The notes under the pieces were generated by a model, which made no database searches, was not told the origin of the DNA, and saw only the letters and a program-made list of their open reading frames with translations. The position numbers and the translations under genes were made by a program. Of a stretch of DNA of 64,000 nt, positions 34,387 through 42,808 are shown piece after piece. The stretch is from an uncultured Litoreibacter sp. (GTDB lineage Bacteria > Pseudomonadota > Alphaproteobacteria > Rhodobacterales > Rhodobacteraceae), in the NCBI GenBank assembly GCA_947493265.1, contig CANLQL010000004.1:620001-684000 (forward strand), written 5' to 3'. How positions within the stretch are numbered: position 1 is the first letter of the stretch; every line of letters begins with the position of its first letter.

Positions 34387-35418
34387 ATGTCCGATCAGGT
34401 CCCCGATACGAATACCAAACCTGAGATTGAATTGGGCGTCTATCGTCGTACCGCGTTGTTAAACGAACCCGCCGATGTGATCGCAGTTGTCCTGACCTGC
34501 CTGTGGCTGTTGGGTGTGATTGTCTATTTCCTCGCCTTCAAACCAGACAACCAGCAGGTGTCACCTGCGGGCGTTGTTATGTCGGCTTTGGCTATCATAT
34601 TACCTGTTGCGCTGATCTGGATTGCCTCCACGGTTACGAAAACCACGCGGGTCATGCGGGAAGAAGCCGCGCGGCTTCAAGCCGCGATTGATGCAATGCG
34701 AAACGCCTACATTCAGCAAAATCAAGCAGCTGGCTTGGGGATCAAACCTGCTGTTGAGAAGAAACTTGATGAAATCGTCGCAAGCCAAAGGTTGACCGAG
34801 AATGCGATAGCGACTTTCGCCACCTCTCGCGAAGCGCGTGCGCCGTCACCATCGGACCCGCAAGCGATGCTGGTTCGACCAGGCATGCCGGCGGGGGAAA
34901 GCCAGCCAACACTGGCACTTGATACACTCGAAACCCAGCGTAACGATCCCATTTCGATCCAAGACTTCATCGGCGCATTAAATTTCCCTGAGAACGAGAA
35001 TGATCTCGATGGCTTCCGCCAATTGCGCAAAGCGCTGTCTGATCACAACAGCTCCAAACTGGTGCGGGCGTCACAGGACGTTTTAACGCTTCTTTCGCAA
35101 GACGGAATTTACATGGACGACCTGCGCCCAGACAGAGCACGTCCAGAGGTTTGGCGAAAATTTGCGGCAGGTGAACGCGGCAGATCTATTGCGACGCTTG
35201 GCGGCATTCACGATCGTTCCGGCATCGCATTGGCGGCAGGGCGCATGCGATCTGACCCGATTTTTCGCGACTCCGCGCACCACTTCTTGCGCGAATTCGA
35301 CAAAACATTTGTCGATTTCGAAAAGATCGCGACGGATGAAGACATCACCAACCTGTCGGAAACCCGTACAGCGCGTGCCTTCATGCTGCTGGGACGGATC
35401 GCAGGAACGTTTGACTAG
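34387..35418 (+). CDS. Conserved-looking membrane protein of unknown function
   Basis: I do not recognise this family. The 343-residue protein has two membrane helices near the N-terminus (VIAVVLTCLWLLGVIVYFLAF and VVMSALAIILPVALIWIAS). A probable coiled coil follows at 90-140 (REEAARLQAAIDAMRNAY), then a Pro/Ser-rich linker and a mostly helical C-terminal domain from about 200. That domain has VLTLLSQDGIYMDDLRPDRA. The domain after the linker would face the cytoplasm if both termini are inside. It lies 27 bases after greA on the same strand and may be cotranscribed. It ends three bases before the stop of the convergent MoeA fusion gene. Confidence 0.75.
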   Translation: MSDQVPDTNTKPEIELGVYRRTALLNEPADVIAVVLTCLWLLGVIVYFLAFKPDNQQVSPAGVVMSALAIILPVALIWIASTVTKTTRVMREEAARLQAAIDAMRNAYIQQNQAAGLGIKPAVEKKLDEIVASQRLTENAIATFATSREARAPSPSDPQAMLVRPGMPAGESQPTLALDTLETQRNDPISIQDFIGALNFPENENDLDGFRQLRKALSDHNSSKLVRASQDVLTLLSQDGIYMDDLRPDRARPEVWRKFAAGERGRSIATLGGIHDRSGIALAAGRMRSDPIFRDSAHHFLREFDKTFVDFEKIATDEDITNLSETRTARAFMLLGRIAGTFD

Positions 35419-35421
35419 CGC

Positions 35422-37518
35422 CTAAAGTCCGAAATTACCGAACGGGATGTAGCGCACAGGGTCACCTGGGTTGATTTGCAATTCACCATCGGGCAATTCC
35501 ACCAGACCTTCTGCCCAGCTGAGCCCGGATATTCGACCGGACCCTTCAGAGGAAAAAACTTCCACATGTCCCTGATCATTGAGCCGCGCACGCAGGTATT
35601 CGCGACGACCTGGTTTCTTGCGCTTGTTGAACGCAGCCGGAACAGTGAAACCAGTTGGGGCGGTCCAATTCGCACCCGCCAAGACCTGCAAGGCAGGACG
35701 CGCAAAAACCAGTGTGCAAACGAAGGCAGCCACCGGATTCCCGGGCAGCCCGAAAACCGGCACTCCATTCCAAAGCCCCAAGGCAAGCGGGCGACCCGGT
35801 TTGAGGGCGATACGCCAATGGTTCAACGCTCCGGCGTCCTTTAGCAAAGCAGATACATGATCCTCATCGCCCGCAGACGCGCCACCAGATGTCAAAATGA
35901 CATCGCAACCCTTCGCGGCCGCATCAAGTTTCTGCTTCAAAGTCTCGCGGTCATCTGCTGAATAACCAAGATCAACCGCAGCATACCCCCATTTTTCTGC
36001 GACGTTCAGAAGCATTGGACGATTTGCATCGAAGGTTCTTGATGGAGGGACGTTGTGCTCCGGCTCCGTCAGCTCATCCCCGGTGGAAAGAACCCCGACA
36101 CGTAGTTTTTCTCGTACCTGCAATTCGGGCAAGCCTGTTGCGGCAGCAAGTGCGATGTCTTGTGGTCGCAAAACTTGGCCAGCGGGAAGTGCGAGCTCGC
36201 CGGCCTTGATGTCCTCGCCAGCCTTTCGCGCATTCGAAAACGGCTTCAATCCCGCGCTAAAACGAATTTCGGTTTCTGTTACTTCACAGTCTTCCTCCAG
36301 AACGACCGTATCGACGCCGTCCGGCAAAACTGCCCCGGTCAATATGCGAATTGCTGAGCCTTCGGGAACCACGCCCTGAAATGCTTGCCCAGCGGCCGCG
36401 CGACCCTCGATCAATGGCAGTGTCATAGACCCCGGAGATAAACAGGAAGCTGAGAACCCATAGCCATCAACCGCTGAATTCGGAGCTGGTGGGTTTGCAC
36501 GATTGGCAATTGCTGCGTCACTTAAGACCCGCCCACAGGCCTGGGCAAGTGGCACGGTTTGACTGCCAACCATACATCTGAGGCTTGATCTGAGATGCGC
36601 CAAAGCATCGTCAACTGGCGTCCAATGGACACCTTGAGGCAGCGCAAAGCAGTCGTTTTTAAGCTTACCTGCACTCTCTGAATTTTCGGTGGCTGGCGCC
36701 GGGTTTACACCAAATATCCAGCCTTCGCTGGTAAGGTCTTCTCTGTTGAACAAAGCCTCACCCAAAGTGCCGTTTTGGTCCATCTCCCGCATTTTTTCTG
36801 CGACGAATTGCACCTGACGCGCGTCCGTTATGTCATCTGGTTTGGTCGTCTTTGCGATTTCACCCGCCCAAAGCGACGGCCAAATCTCAAGCAGTGTCAA
36901 AGGTGCAAGGGCTGTCTCGAACGGCCAGACCGTACATTCAGCAGCGAATGCTTTGCGCAAGCGCGACAACATGGGAAGTCCCATGATCACTTGCGACCCA
37001 ACCGCACCCGCACCAGATAATTGCCATGTGGAAAACGTGCCTTTTGTGCGTCGTTCGATGGCTCGTTTCTCCGGAAATGGTATATCGCGCCGGTCCAAAC
37101 CCTTGCGTGGAAGGTGATCGATATCCCGCTTCAGAGCGTTACCCCAGAAAGGGCCGACCCCGGGCAAACCCACATTTATCTGGGCCGCAAGATCGAAGCG
37201 ATTGTTGCGATCCGGTGCGTCTTCAACATGGGTTTCAAACCAGTTCCAAACAGCGAAAGGGTCAGGACTTCCAGTCAGATGGTTGGCAAATCCATCTGGG
37301 TAGGCGAACGCAAAGTCGAATCCGGCCAGAACGCGTTTGTCCGCGTCCCGTTCTTGGGAAATTCTTGTATTCAACCAAGCCTCGGCCAAACCCCGGTTGC
37401 GGAAATACCGTGGATCTTCGCCGGCAACACCGATCCAGATGGCGTCTTTTTTAGGCGATGCCCCCCTGTCGTTCCCTCCGGACCAATCAACAGCGATATA
37501 GGTGTTAAATTCTGTCAC
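35422..37518 (-). CDS. moeA: DUF429-like domain fused to molybdopterin molybdotransferase MoeA
   Basis: This is a 698-residue fusion. Residues about 1-270 resemble the DUF429 predicted RNase H-like fold: YIAVDWSGGNDRG with D11, FDFAFAYPDG with D68, and DDITDARQ with D232. Residues about 290-698 are a complete MoeA, which inserts molybdate into adenylated molybdopterin. It has PNSAVDGYGF, RILTGAVLPDGVDTVV, VLSTGDEL, TSGGASAGDEDHV and FGLPGNPVAAFV. The GTG start overlaps the mobB stop. It is the last gene of fdhD-mobA-mobB-moeA. The fusion partner has no known role in Moco synthesis. The MoeA half is certain; the fold of the N-terminal half is inferred from its acidic motifs. Confidence 0.9.
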   Translation of the reverse strand: MTEFNTYIAVDWSGGNDRGASPKKDAIWIGVAGEDPRYFRNRGLAEAWLNTRISQERDADKRVLAGFDFAFAYPDGFANHLTGSPDPFAVWNWFETHVEDAPDRNNRFDLAAQINVGLPGVGPFWGNALKRDIDHLPRKGLDRRDIPFPEKRAIERRTKGTFSTWQLSGAGAVGSQVIMGLPMLSRLRKAFAAECTVWPFETALAPLTLLEIWPSLWAGEIAKTTKPDDITDARQVQFVAEKMREMDQNGTLGEALFNREDLTSEGWIFGVNPAPATENSESAGKLKNDCFALPQGVHWTPVDDALAHLRSSLRCMVGSQTVPLAQACGRVLSDAAIANRANPPAPNSAVDGYGFSASCLSPGSMTLPLIEGRAAAGQAFQGVVPEGSAIRILTGAVLPDGVDTVVLEEDCEVTETEIRFSAGLKPFSNARKAGEDIKAGELALPAGQVLRPQDIALAAATGLPELQVREKLRVGVLSTGDELTEPEHNVPPSRTFDANRPMLLNVAEKWGYAAVDLGYSADDRETLKQKLDAAAKGCDVILTSGGASAGDEDHVSALLKDAGALNHWRIALKPGRPLALGLWNGVPVFGLPGNPVAAFVCTLVFARPALQVLAGANWTAPTGFTVPAAFNKRKKPGRREYLRARLNDQGHVEVFSSEGSGRISGLSWAEGLVELPDGELQINPGDPVRYIPFGNFGL

Positions 37519-38009
37519 AGCCCGACCTGTGACAGAATAAAATCAGCGATCGCTTTCGTATCATCCAGATCAATCACTGGAACGCTTAACCCTTCCAAAG
37601 GTTCATTGCTTGCAACGGCTCTGACGGTATCATCGTCACGTGCCAGCAAGGATTGTCCGGTTTCGGAACGGTGCGCTTCAACTTTTGCGTGGGAGTCGCG
37701 TTTATATCCTTCAATAAGGACCAGATCGACCGGGCTGAGTTGGTTGATTAGCGCGCTTAGGGGCGGTTCCTCTTCGCCGCGCAGCTCACTCATCAACGCC
37801 CACCTGTTTCTGGACGACAGTAGTACTTGGGACGCCCCTGCCACCCTGTGCCGGTGGCTGTCTTTGCCCGGATGATCAACGTCGAAACTGTGGTGGGCGT
37901 GCTTAATCGTCGAGACCGAAAATCCACGCGCGGTAATTTCGGTCACAAGACGCTCCATCAGCCCCGTTTTACCGGAGTTCTTCCACCCGACAATCCCATA
38001 AACTTTCAT
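37515..38009 (-). CDS. mobB: Molybdopterin-guanine dinucleotide biosynthesis protein B
   Basis: This 164-residue GTP-binding accessory protein of MGD synthesis has the P-loop GIVGWKNSGKTGLMERLV at the N-terminus. STIKHAHHSFDVDHPGKDSHRHR follows near residue 38 and VLIEGYKRDSHAKVE near 100. Both its start (ATGA with mobA) and its stop (GTGA with moeA) overlap neighbours. Upstream in-frame codons to 38117 are only the shadow of mobA. Confidence 0.94.
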   Translation of the reverse strand: MKVYGIVGWKNSGKTGLMERLVTEITARGFSVSTIKHAHHSFDVDHPGKDSHRHRVAGASQVLLSSRNRWALMSELRGEEEPPLSALINQLSPVDLVLIEGYKRDSHAKVEAHRSETGQSLLARDDDTVRAVASNEPLEGLSVPVIDLDDTKAIADFILSQVGL

Positions 38010-38605
38010 AGTAAAGCCTCTGCAGCTGCCATGTCTTCTGGCGAATTGACGTTGAAAAAGGGATCGAACGGGTCTGCAGAAAACGTCGCTATCGACGTGC
38101 CGTGGCGATCCGTCCACTGAACAACTTTGCGTACGCCATCGGTCAGGGCGTCGCGAAGGTCATCCCGTAGATCAACCGGCCACAGCCCAAATGTCGGATG
38201 TCGCGACATGCCACGCTCTGGATCGGGGGTTGCTGCCAATACAATCGGCGTATTCGCATTAAGCAGCAATTGCGGGACCAGATCACAGGGAAAAAACGGC
38301 GTATCAGCCGCCGCAGTGACAATATGGGAATGTCCACGCTCTGCGGCCCAATCGAGACCCGCAAGAACACCTGCGAGCGGCCCGACGAAGCCTGAAACTG
38401 AATCTGGCAACACTGGCAAACCAAACGCATCAAATCGTGAAGCATCACCATTTGCGTTCAATGCAACCTCTGCCACTTGGGGTTCCAGCCGGTCTATCAC
38501 GCGCTGCAAGAGCGTTTGCCCCCCGAGTGTCAGTAGCCCTTTGTCGCCACCGCCCATCCGACGCGCTTGCCCGCCTGCGAGAATAACTCCTGCGGGTTGC
38601 TTCAC
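38006..38605 (-). CDS. mobA: Molybdenum cofactor guanylyltransferase
   Basis: This 199-residue nucleotidyltransferase transfers GMP from GTP to Mo-molybdopterin. It has the signature VILAGGQARRMGGGDKGLLTLGG at the N-terminus (Gly-rich loop with Arg and Lys) and VTAAADTPFFPCDLV near residue 95. RHPTFGLWPVDLRDDL and DPFFNVNSPEDM follow. The GTG start overlaps the fdhD stop. The product bis-MGD serves the formate dehydrogenase class that FdhD also serves. Confidence 0.95.
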   Translation of the reverse strand: MKQPAGVILAGGQARRMGGGDKGLLTLGGQTLLQRVIDRLEPQVAEVALNANGDASRFDAFGLPVLPDSVSGFVGPLAGVLAGLDWAAERGHSHIVTAAADTPFFPCDLVPQLLLNANTPIVLAATPDPERGMSRHPTFGLWPVDLRDDLRDALTDGVRKVVQWTDRHGTSIATFSADPFDPFFNVNSPEDMAAAEALL

Positions 38606-39438
38606 GATGCTACATCCCGGATCAAACGATCTTCACCGCTTAGGCACATGAACCGCTGACCGCGCATGCGCCCAATAAGTGTTAATCCAACCTGAGACGC
38701 GATTTCGACACCCCAAGCTGTAAAACCTGATCGTGAGACCAAGACCGGAATACCCATCAGCGCAGTTTTGATGACCATTTCAGAAGTTAGGCGCCCGGTT
38801 GTATAAAGAAGTTTGTCCGCAGCGCTGACACCTTCGAGCGCCATCCAACCTGCAACTTTGTCGACCGCGTTATGTCGCCCGACATCTTCCATGTAGACCA
38901 GCGGGTTTGCGCCCTGACACAGCACAGTCCCGTGAATGGCCCCTGCGGCAAGATAAAGACTTGGCGTGCGGTTGATCAATTCAGCCAGAACATAGAGGTC
39001 AGATTGACGAATTTTCGTATCCGGCAAATGCAACCCGTCCAGACCTTCCATCATATCGCCAAACACAGTGCCTACCGCGCATCCGGATGTTCGGGTTTTC
39101 TTTTGCAGTTTCTCTTCGTGGTTCGTTTCAACTTCTGTACGTACGACGACGACAGAAAGCTCTTCGTCATAGTCAATTCCAGTAACGCGGTCGGTGTCCG
39201 AGATCATACCCTGATTGCGCAGAAACCCCAGCGCCAGATAGTTGGGATGGTCGCCAATGGTCATCGCCGTCACGATCTCACGGGAATTGAGGTAAATCGT
39301 CAACGGACGCTCTTCAACCACCCGAATTTCCTGCGGATTTCCCTCATGATCTACACCTTTGACAGCGCGGGTCAGGCCCTCCCCCTGCGGGGTGGGCGCG
39401 ATTAGATAGTTGTGATCTTCAGGATCACGAATTGCCAT
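38602..39438 (-). CDS. fdhD: Formate dehydrogenase accessory sulfurtransferase FdhD
   Basis: This 278-residue protein transfers sulfur from IscS to the molybdenum cofactor for formate dehydrogenase. Seen are the GDHPNYLALGFLRNQGMI segment, RTSGCAVGTVFGDM with the loop Cys (only one Cys, where E. coli has C-x2-C), and the LYLAAGAIHGTVLC region. EDVGRHNAVDKVAGWM and TTGRLTSEMV complete the motifs. It is the first gene of the Moco operon and is divergent from azlC across 53 bases. The formate dehydrogenase genes themselves are not in the window. Confidence 0.95.
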   Translation of the reverse strand: MAIRDPEDHNYLIAPTPQGEGLTRAVKGVDHEGNPQEIRVVEERPLTIYLNSREIVTAMTIGDHPNYLALGFLRNQGMISDTDRVTGIDYDEELSVVVVRTEVETNHEEKLQKKTRTSGCAVGTVFGDMMEGLDGLHLPDTKIRQSDLYVLAELINRTPSLYLAAGAIHGTVLCQGANPLVYMEDVGRHNAVDKVAGWMALEGVSAADKLLYTTGRLTSEMVIKTALMGIPVLVSRSGFTAWGVEIASQVGLTLIGRMRGQRFMCLSGEDRLIRDVAS

Positions 39439-39491
39439 TTGAACCCTCCTTGCGCGCGCGCTAAGCCTAGGCGGAAATTTAGGACGTCACA

Positions 39492-40190
39492 ATGCCCACT
39501 GCCACCGAGAAATCTGGCTTCTGGCGCGGGTTTCTTGCAGGCCTGCCATTTGTCATCGTCGTGATCCCGTTCGCGATGCTTTTTGGCGTGGTCGCAACCG
39601 AAGCCGGGTTGCCGCTTTACCAGGTCATGGCGTTTTCTTTCCTTGTGATCGCGGGGGCGTCGCAGTTCACCGCCCTTCAATTCATGTCCGAAAATGCGCC
39701 AACGATTGTCGTTCTGGCCTCGGCATTGGCCGTTAATCTTCGGATGGTGATGTATTCGGCAGCGCTGACACCGCATCTGGGTTCGCAGCCCCTTTGGAAA
39801 CGTGTGTTTCTATCTTATTTCCTCGTCGACCAGACATATCTTTTGTCGGCAACAGAATACGAAAACAGGCCCGATCAGACTGCTGCACAAAAAGCTGCGT
39901 TCTTTTTTGGCTGTATGATCCCGATTTGCCCGATGTGGTACTTGTTTACCTGGGTAGGTGCCGCGGTCGGTGAACAGATACCTGCCAGTCTTGGCATTGA
40001 TTTCATTGTTCCAATTGCGTTCTTGGCAATGGTATCGCCAGCATTGCGCACACCTGCCCATATCGCAGCGGCGTTTGTATCCATCGTGTTGGCGCTGGCT
40101 TTATTTTGGATCCCCTTCAACCTTGGCCTTCTGGTCGCAGCGCTTGTTGCAATGATCACCGGTGCCGAGATCGAAAGGCGGATGTCATGA
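39492..40190 (+). CDS. azlC: AzlC-type branched-chain amino acid exporter subunit
   Basis: This 232-residue membrane protein of the AzlC family forms a two-component exporter with AzlD. The family signature GVVATEAGLPLYQVMAFSFLVIAGASQFTALQF appears near residues 30-60 (AGASQFTALQF). NLRMVMYSAALTPHL and a DQTYLLSATEYE segment follow. Further helices continue to the C-terminus. The stop overlaps the azlD start as ATGA. The transported substrate cannot be told beyond the family (branched-chain amino acids or their analogues). Confidence 0.92.
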   Translation: MPTATEKSGFWRGFLAGLPFVIVVIPFAMLFGVVATEAGLPLYQVMAFSFLVIAGASQFTALQFMSENAPTIVVLASALAVNLRMVMYSAALTPHLGSQPLWKRVFLSYFLVDQTYLLSATEYENRPDQTAAQKAAFFFGCMIPICPMWYLFTWVGAAVGEQIPASLGIDFIVPIAFLAMVSPALRTPAHIAAAFVSIVLALALFWIPFNLGLLVAALVAMITGAEIERRMS

Positions 40191-40516
40191 ATTACAGCAC
40201 CGCAGAGATTTGGTGGATCATTGCGATCCTTGGGGTCGGGACGTTTCTAATCCGTTTTTCGTTTTTAGGATTGATCGGATCACGGCCAATGCCCGAATGG
40301 GTGTTGCGCCATTTACGCTATACCGCCGTCGCAATTCTGCCAGGCCTCGTGGCACCTTTGGTACTTTGGCCAACGGCCACAAATGGGGAATTGGATCCTG
40401 CCCGTCTGATGGCAGCGGTTGCTGTGGTTGCAATCGGCTATTGGTTCAAAGCTGTTGTCTGGGCCATGATCACGGGCACTGTCGTTCTGTATTCGATGCA
40501 ATATCTTCTGGGCTAA
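40187..40516 (+). CDS. azlD: AzlD-type membrane protein, partner of AzlC
   Basis: This 109-residue, four-helix protein is the small subunit of the exporter. It contains GTFLIRFSFLGLIG and the family motif MPEWVLRHLRYTAVAILPGLVAPLVL (RYTAVAILPGLVAP). The true start is the ATG at 40187 overlapping the azlC stop; upstream codons in frame are shadows. It ends in CTAA, shared with the TAG stop of the convergent lrp-type gene. Confidence 0.92.
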   Translation: MNYSTAEIWWIIAILGVGTFLIRFSFLGLIGSRPMPEWVLRHLRYTAVAILPGLVAPLVLWPTATNGELDPARLMAAVAVVAIGYWFKAVVWAMITGTVVLYSMQYLLG

Positions 40517-40974
40517 ACGGGCAACGCCGTCGTCTTGAAGACTGTTCGCAGCGCAAAGCTCGACTGCATCTGTGCAACCCCCGGCAAACGAGCAAGCGAC
40601 CTGCGATGGATCAACGCGAAATCTTCGGTATCTGCCGCAACTACCTTCAATAAATAATCCGCAGAGCCTGCCATCAGGTGACATTCCAACACGTCCGGAA
40701 TGCGCGCAACTTCGCGCTCAAATGCATCAAGAACTTCATCGGCCTGACCGCTCAGGGTGATCTCGACGAAAACGGTGGTGGGCCGGTTGACCTTGCGCGG
40801 GTCAAGCATTGCAACGTAGTCGCGGATGATCCCTTCTTTTTCCAAGCGTTGCACGCGTCGATGACACGCAGATGCGCTGAGGTTTACTTTCTCGGCCAGG
40901 TCCGCGTTGGACATTCGACCACTCTTCTGGAGAACTCTCAGAATTCGGGTGTCCGTACGATCAAGTTCGCTCAT
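40513..40974 (-). CDS. Lrp/AsnC family regulator, probably of the divergent ald gene
   Basis: This 153-residue regulator has an N-terminal winged helix (LDRTDTRILRVLQKSGRMSNADLAEKVNLSASACHRRVQRLE) and a C-terminal RAM domain (ECHLMAGSADYLLKVVAADTEDF), where effector amino acids bind. It is divergent from alanine dehydrogenase with a 132-base gap. This is the standard AldR arrangement, so it most likely senses L-alanine or a related amino acid and activates ald. Its own control by autoregulation is probable. The ATG at 40974 gives the usual start; 18 codons upstream in frame are atypical. Confidence 0.9.
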   Translation of the reverse strand: MSELDRTDTRILRVLQKSGRMSNADLAEKVNLSASACHRRVQRLEKEGIIRDYVAMLDPRKVNRPTTVFVEITLSGQADEVLDAFEREVARIPDVLECHLMAGSADYLLKVVAADTEDFALIHRRSLARLPGVAQMQSSFALRTVFKTTALPV

Positions 40975-41106
40975 GCTGCAAGTTCCTTCCAAAATATCGA
41001 AGAAGAGTCGAAGATTCTTTTGAAACATAGAGGAAGCGTAGGCAAGTTTTCAATCCAATTCACTTGACCCCATGCGAAGGTCGAAGCGGGAAACAGGGAG
41101 ACGAAA
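40975..41106. promoter_or_regulatory. Divergent ald/lrp control region
   Basis: The 132-base gap between the lrp-type gene and ald contains A+T-rich tracts and two direct copies of CGAAGA (41001-41006 and 41013-41018 region) 11-12 bases apart. This is the half-turn spacing common for Lrp-type operators. The ald ribosome site is AGGGAG just before 41107. No exact operator can be assigned by eye. Confidence 0.4.
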
Positions 41107-42225
41107 ATGCTTATTGGATGTCCAAAAGAGATTAAGCCGCAAGAATTCAGGGTTGGTCTTACCCCGAATGCTGCGCGTGAAGCTGTTGCACATGGCCATG
41201 AGGTTGTTGTGGAAGCGAACGCGGGAAATGGTGCTGGGTTCAGCGATGCTGACTATGTCGAGGCTGGCGCAAAACTTGTCGACACCGCGGCAGAGGTCTT
41301 TGCCTCTGCAGATATGATCGTGAAGGTGAAAGAACCTCAGCCAGGCGAACGAAAAATGCTGCGCGAAGGGCAATTGTTGTTCACATATCTGCATCTGGCT
41401 CCGGACCCAGAGCAAACGAAAGATTTGCTGGCCTCCGGCTGCACTGCCATCGCCTACGAAACTGTTACGGACTCCGCTGGGGGCTTGCCGCTTCTTGCGC
41501 CTATGTCTGAAGTCGCCGGAAAGCTTGCCCCACAAGTCGGCGCTTGGACCTTGCAAAAAGCCAATGGCGGGCGTGGTGTTTTGATGGGAGGTGTTCCCGG
41601 TGTCGGGCCTGCCAATGTCGTTGTGATCGGTGGCGGTGTCGTCGGCACACATGCGGCACGCGTTGCCGCAGGGATGGGCGCAAACGTAACCGTCTTGGAC
41701 CGATCCTTGGCGCGGATGCGCTACCTTGATGATGTTTTCGCCGGGCAATTCAAAACCAGCTATGCGAGTGCCGGAAATACTGCTGAGCTTGTCATGCAGG
41801 CCGATATGGTCGTTGGGGCGGTTTTGATCCCCGGCGCAGCGGCACCAAAACTTGTGACCCGGGCGCAATTGTCGGACATGAAACCGGGTGCGGCCATCGT
41901 CGATGTCGCGATTGATCAGGGTGGATGTTTTGAGACATCAAAAGCCACAACTCATGAAGACCCGATCTACGACGTCGATGGGATCATGCATTACTGCGTG
42001 GCGAACATGCCCGGCGCGGTCGCGCGGACCTCTACGATTGCGCTTGGGAATGCCACGATGCCATTTATGCTGGCATTGGCAGATAAAGGCTGGCGACAGG
42101 CCTGTGAAGATGATCCGCATCTTCTGAACGGGCTAAACGTCCACGCTGGACAACTGACATATTATGCAGTCGGCAAAGCATTAGGGATCGACGTGATCTC
42201 CCCCTCGTTGGCTTTAAAGTCCTGA
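41107..42225 (+). CDS. ald: Alanine dehydrogenase
   Basis: This 372-residue NAD-dependent enzyme converts L-alanine to pyruvate and ammonia, or the reverse. Family features are the N-terminal GCPKEIKPQEFRVGLTPNAA, VKVKEPQPGE (Lys at the substrate site), and LFTYLHLAPD with His. The Rossmann motif is VVIGGGVVGTHAARVAAGMGANVTVLD, and NMPGAVARTSTIALGNAT follows. The length is exact for the family. Expression is probably controlled by the divergent Lrp-type regulator. It is convergent with mscL; the terminator in between has its U-run on the mscL side. Confidence 0.97.
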   Translation: MLIGCPKEIKPQEFRVGLTPNAAREAVAHGHEVVVEANAGNGAGFSDADYVEAGAKLVDTAAEVFASADMIVKVKEPQPGERKMLREGQLLFTYLHLAPDPEQTKDLLASGCTAIAYETVTDSAGGLPLLAPMSEVAGKLAPQVGAWTLQKANGGRGVLMGGVPGVGPANVVVIGGGVVGTHAARVAAGMGANVTVLDRSLARMRYLDDVFAGQFKTSYASAGNTAELVMQADMVVGAVLIPGAAAPKLVTRAQLSDMKPGAAIVDVAIDQGGCFETSKATTHEDPIYDVDGIMHYCVANMPGAVARTSTIALGNATMPFMLALADKGWRQACEDDPHLLNGLNVHAGQLTYYAVGKALGIDVISPSLALKS

Positions 42226-42228
42226 CAC

Positions 42229-42265
42229 CCAAAAACGAAAAAGGCCCGCTAAAAAAGCGGGCCTT
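42229..42265 (-). terminator. Intrinsic terminator of mscL
   Basis: AAGGCCCGC (42241-42249) pairs with GCGGGCCTT (42257-42265) around a TAAAAAA loop. On the minus strand the stem is followed by TTTTTCGTTTTT, a good U-run, so it ends mscL transcription. On the plus strand (after ald) the stem is followed by AGAACG, so termination there would be weaker. Confidence 0.85.
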
Positions 42266-42285
42266 AGAACGTCAGGTCTTAACGC

Positions 42286-42669
42286 TTACTTCTTTGCAAG
42301 ACCGTCGCGGATTTCCATAAGGATATCCAGCTCAGACGGGCCTGGATCTTCGGCAGGTGCTTCCTCTTCCTCAGCTTTCGCAGCATTCACTGCTTTCACA
42401 AGCATGAAGACGACGAAGGCAATGATAAGGAAGTTGATGATCGCCATGATGAAATTACCATAGGCAAATACAGCGCCATCTTCACCATCAGACAGGCGAA
42501 CGCCCATCGAGGAGAAATCGATACCACCCATAAACAAGCTGATAATCGGATTGATCAGATCCTCAACCAGCGATCCGACGATAGCGGTAAATGCCGCGCC
42601 GATGATGATACCGACGGCCATGTCCATGACATTGCCCTTGGCGATGAAGTCTTTGAATTCTTGAATCAT
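42286..42669 (-). CDS. mscL: Large-conductance mechanosensitive channel
   Basis: This 127-residue MscL opens under membrane tension during hypo-osmotic shock. The N-terminal amphipathic helix and TM1 read [36 protein letters not shown], recognised as [19 protein letters not shown]2 is [22 protein letters not shown], and an acidic helix closes the C-terminus. The length is normal. It is a single gene followed by a clear terminator. Confidence 0.97.
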   Translation of the reverse strand: MIQEFKDFIAKGNVMDMAVGIIIGAAFTAIVGSLVEDLINPIISLFMGGIDFSSMGVRLSDGEDGAVFAYGNFIMAIINFLIIAFVVFMLVKAVNAAKAEEEEAPAEDPGPSELDILMEIRDGLAKK

Positions 42670-42808
42670 TTCCCAGTCCCTTTGGCTACAGAGGTATTAT
42701 TTTTGTGTGCGTTCGCGCATAGGGAACCATGTTTCCCAATAGAGAAGCAGCGCTTTAATAACCAAATCGAACCCCTACGTTAAGGGGAATATTAATATAG
42801 GATGAACA

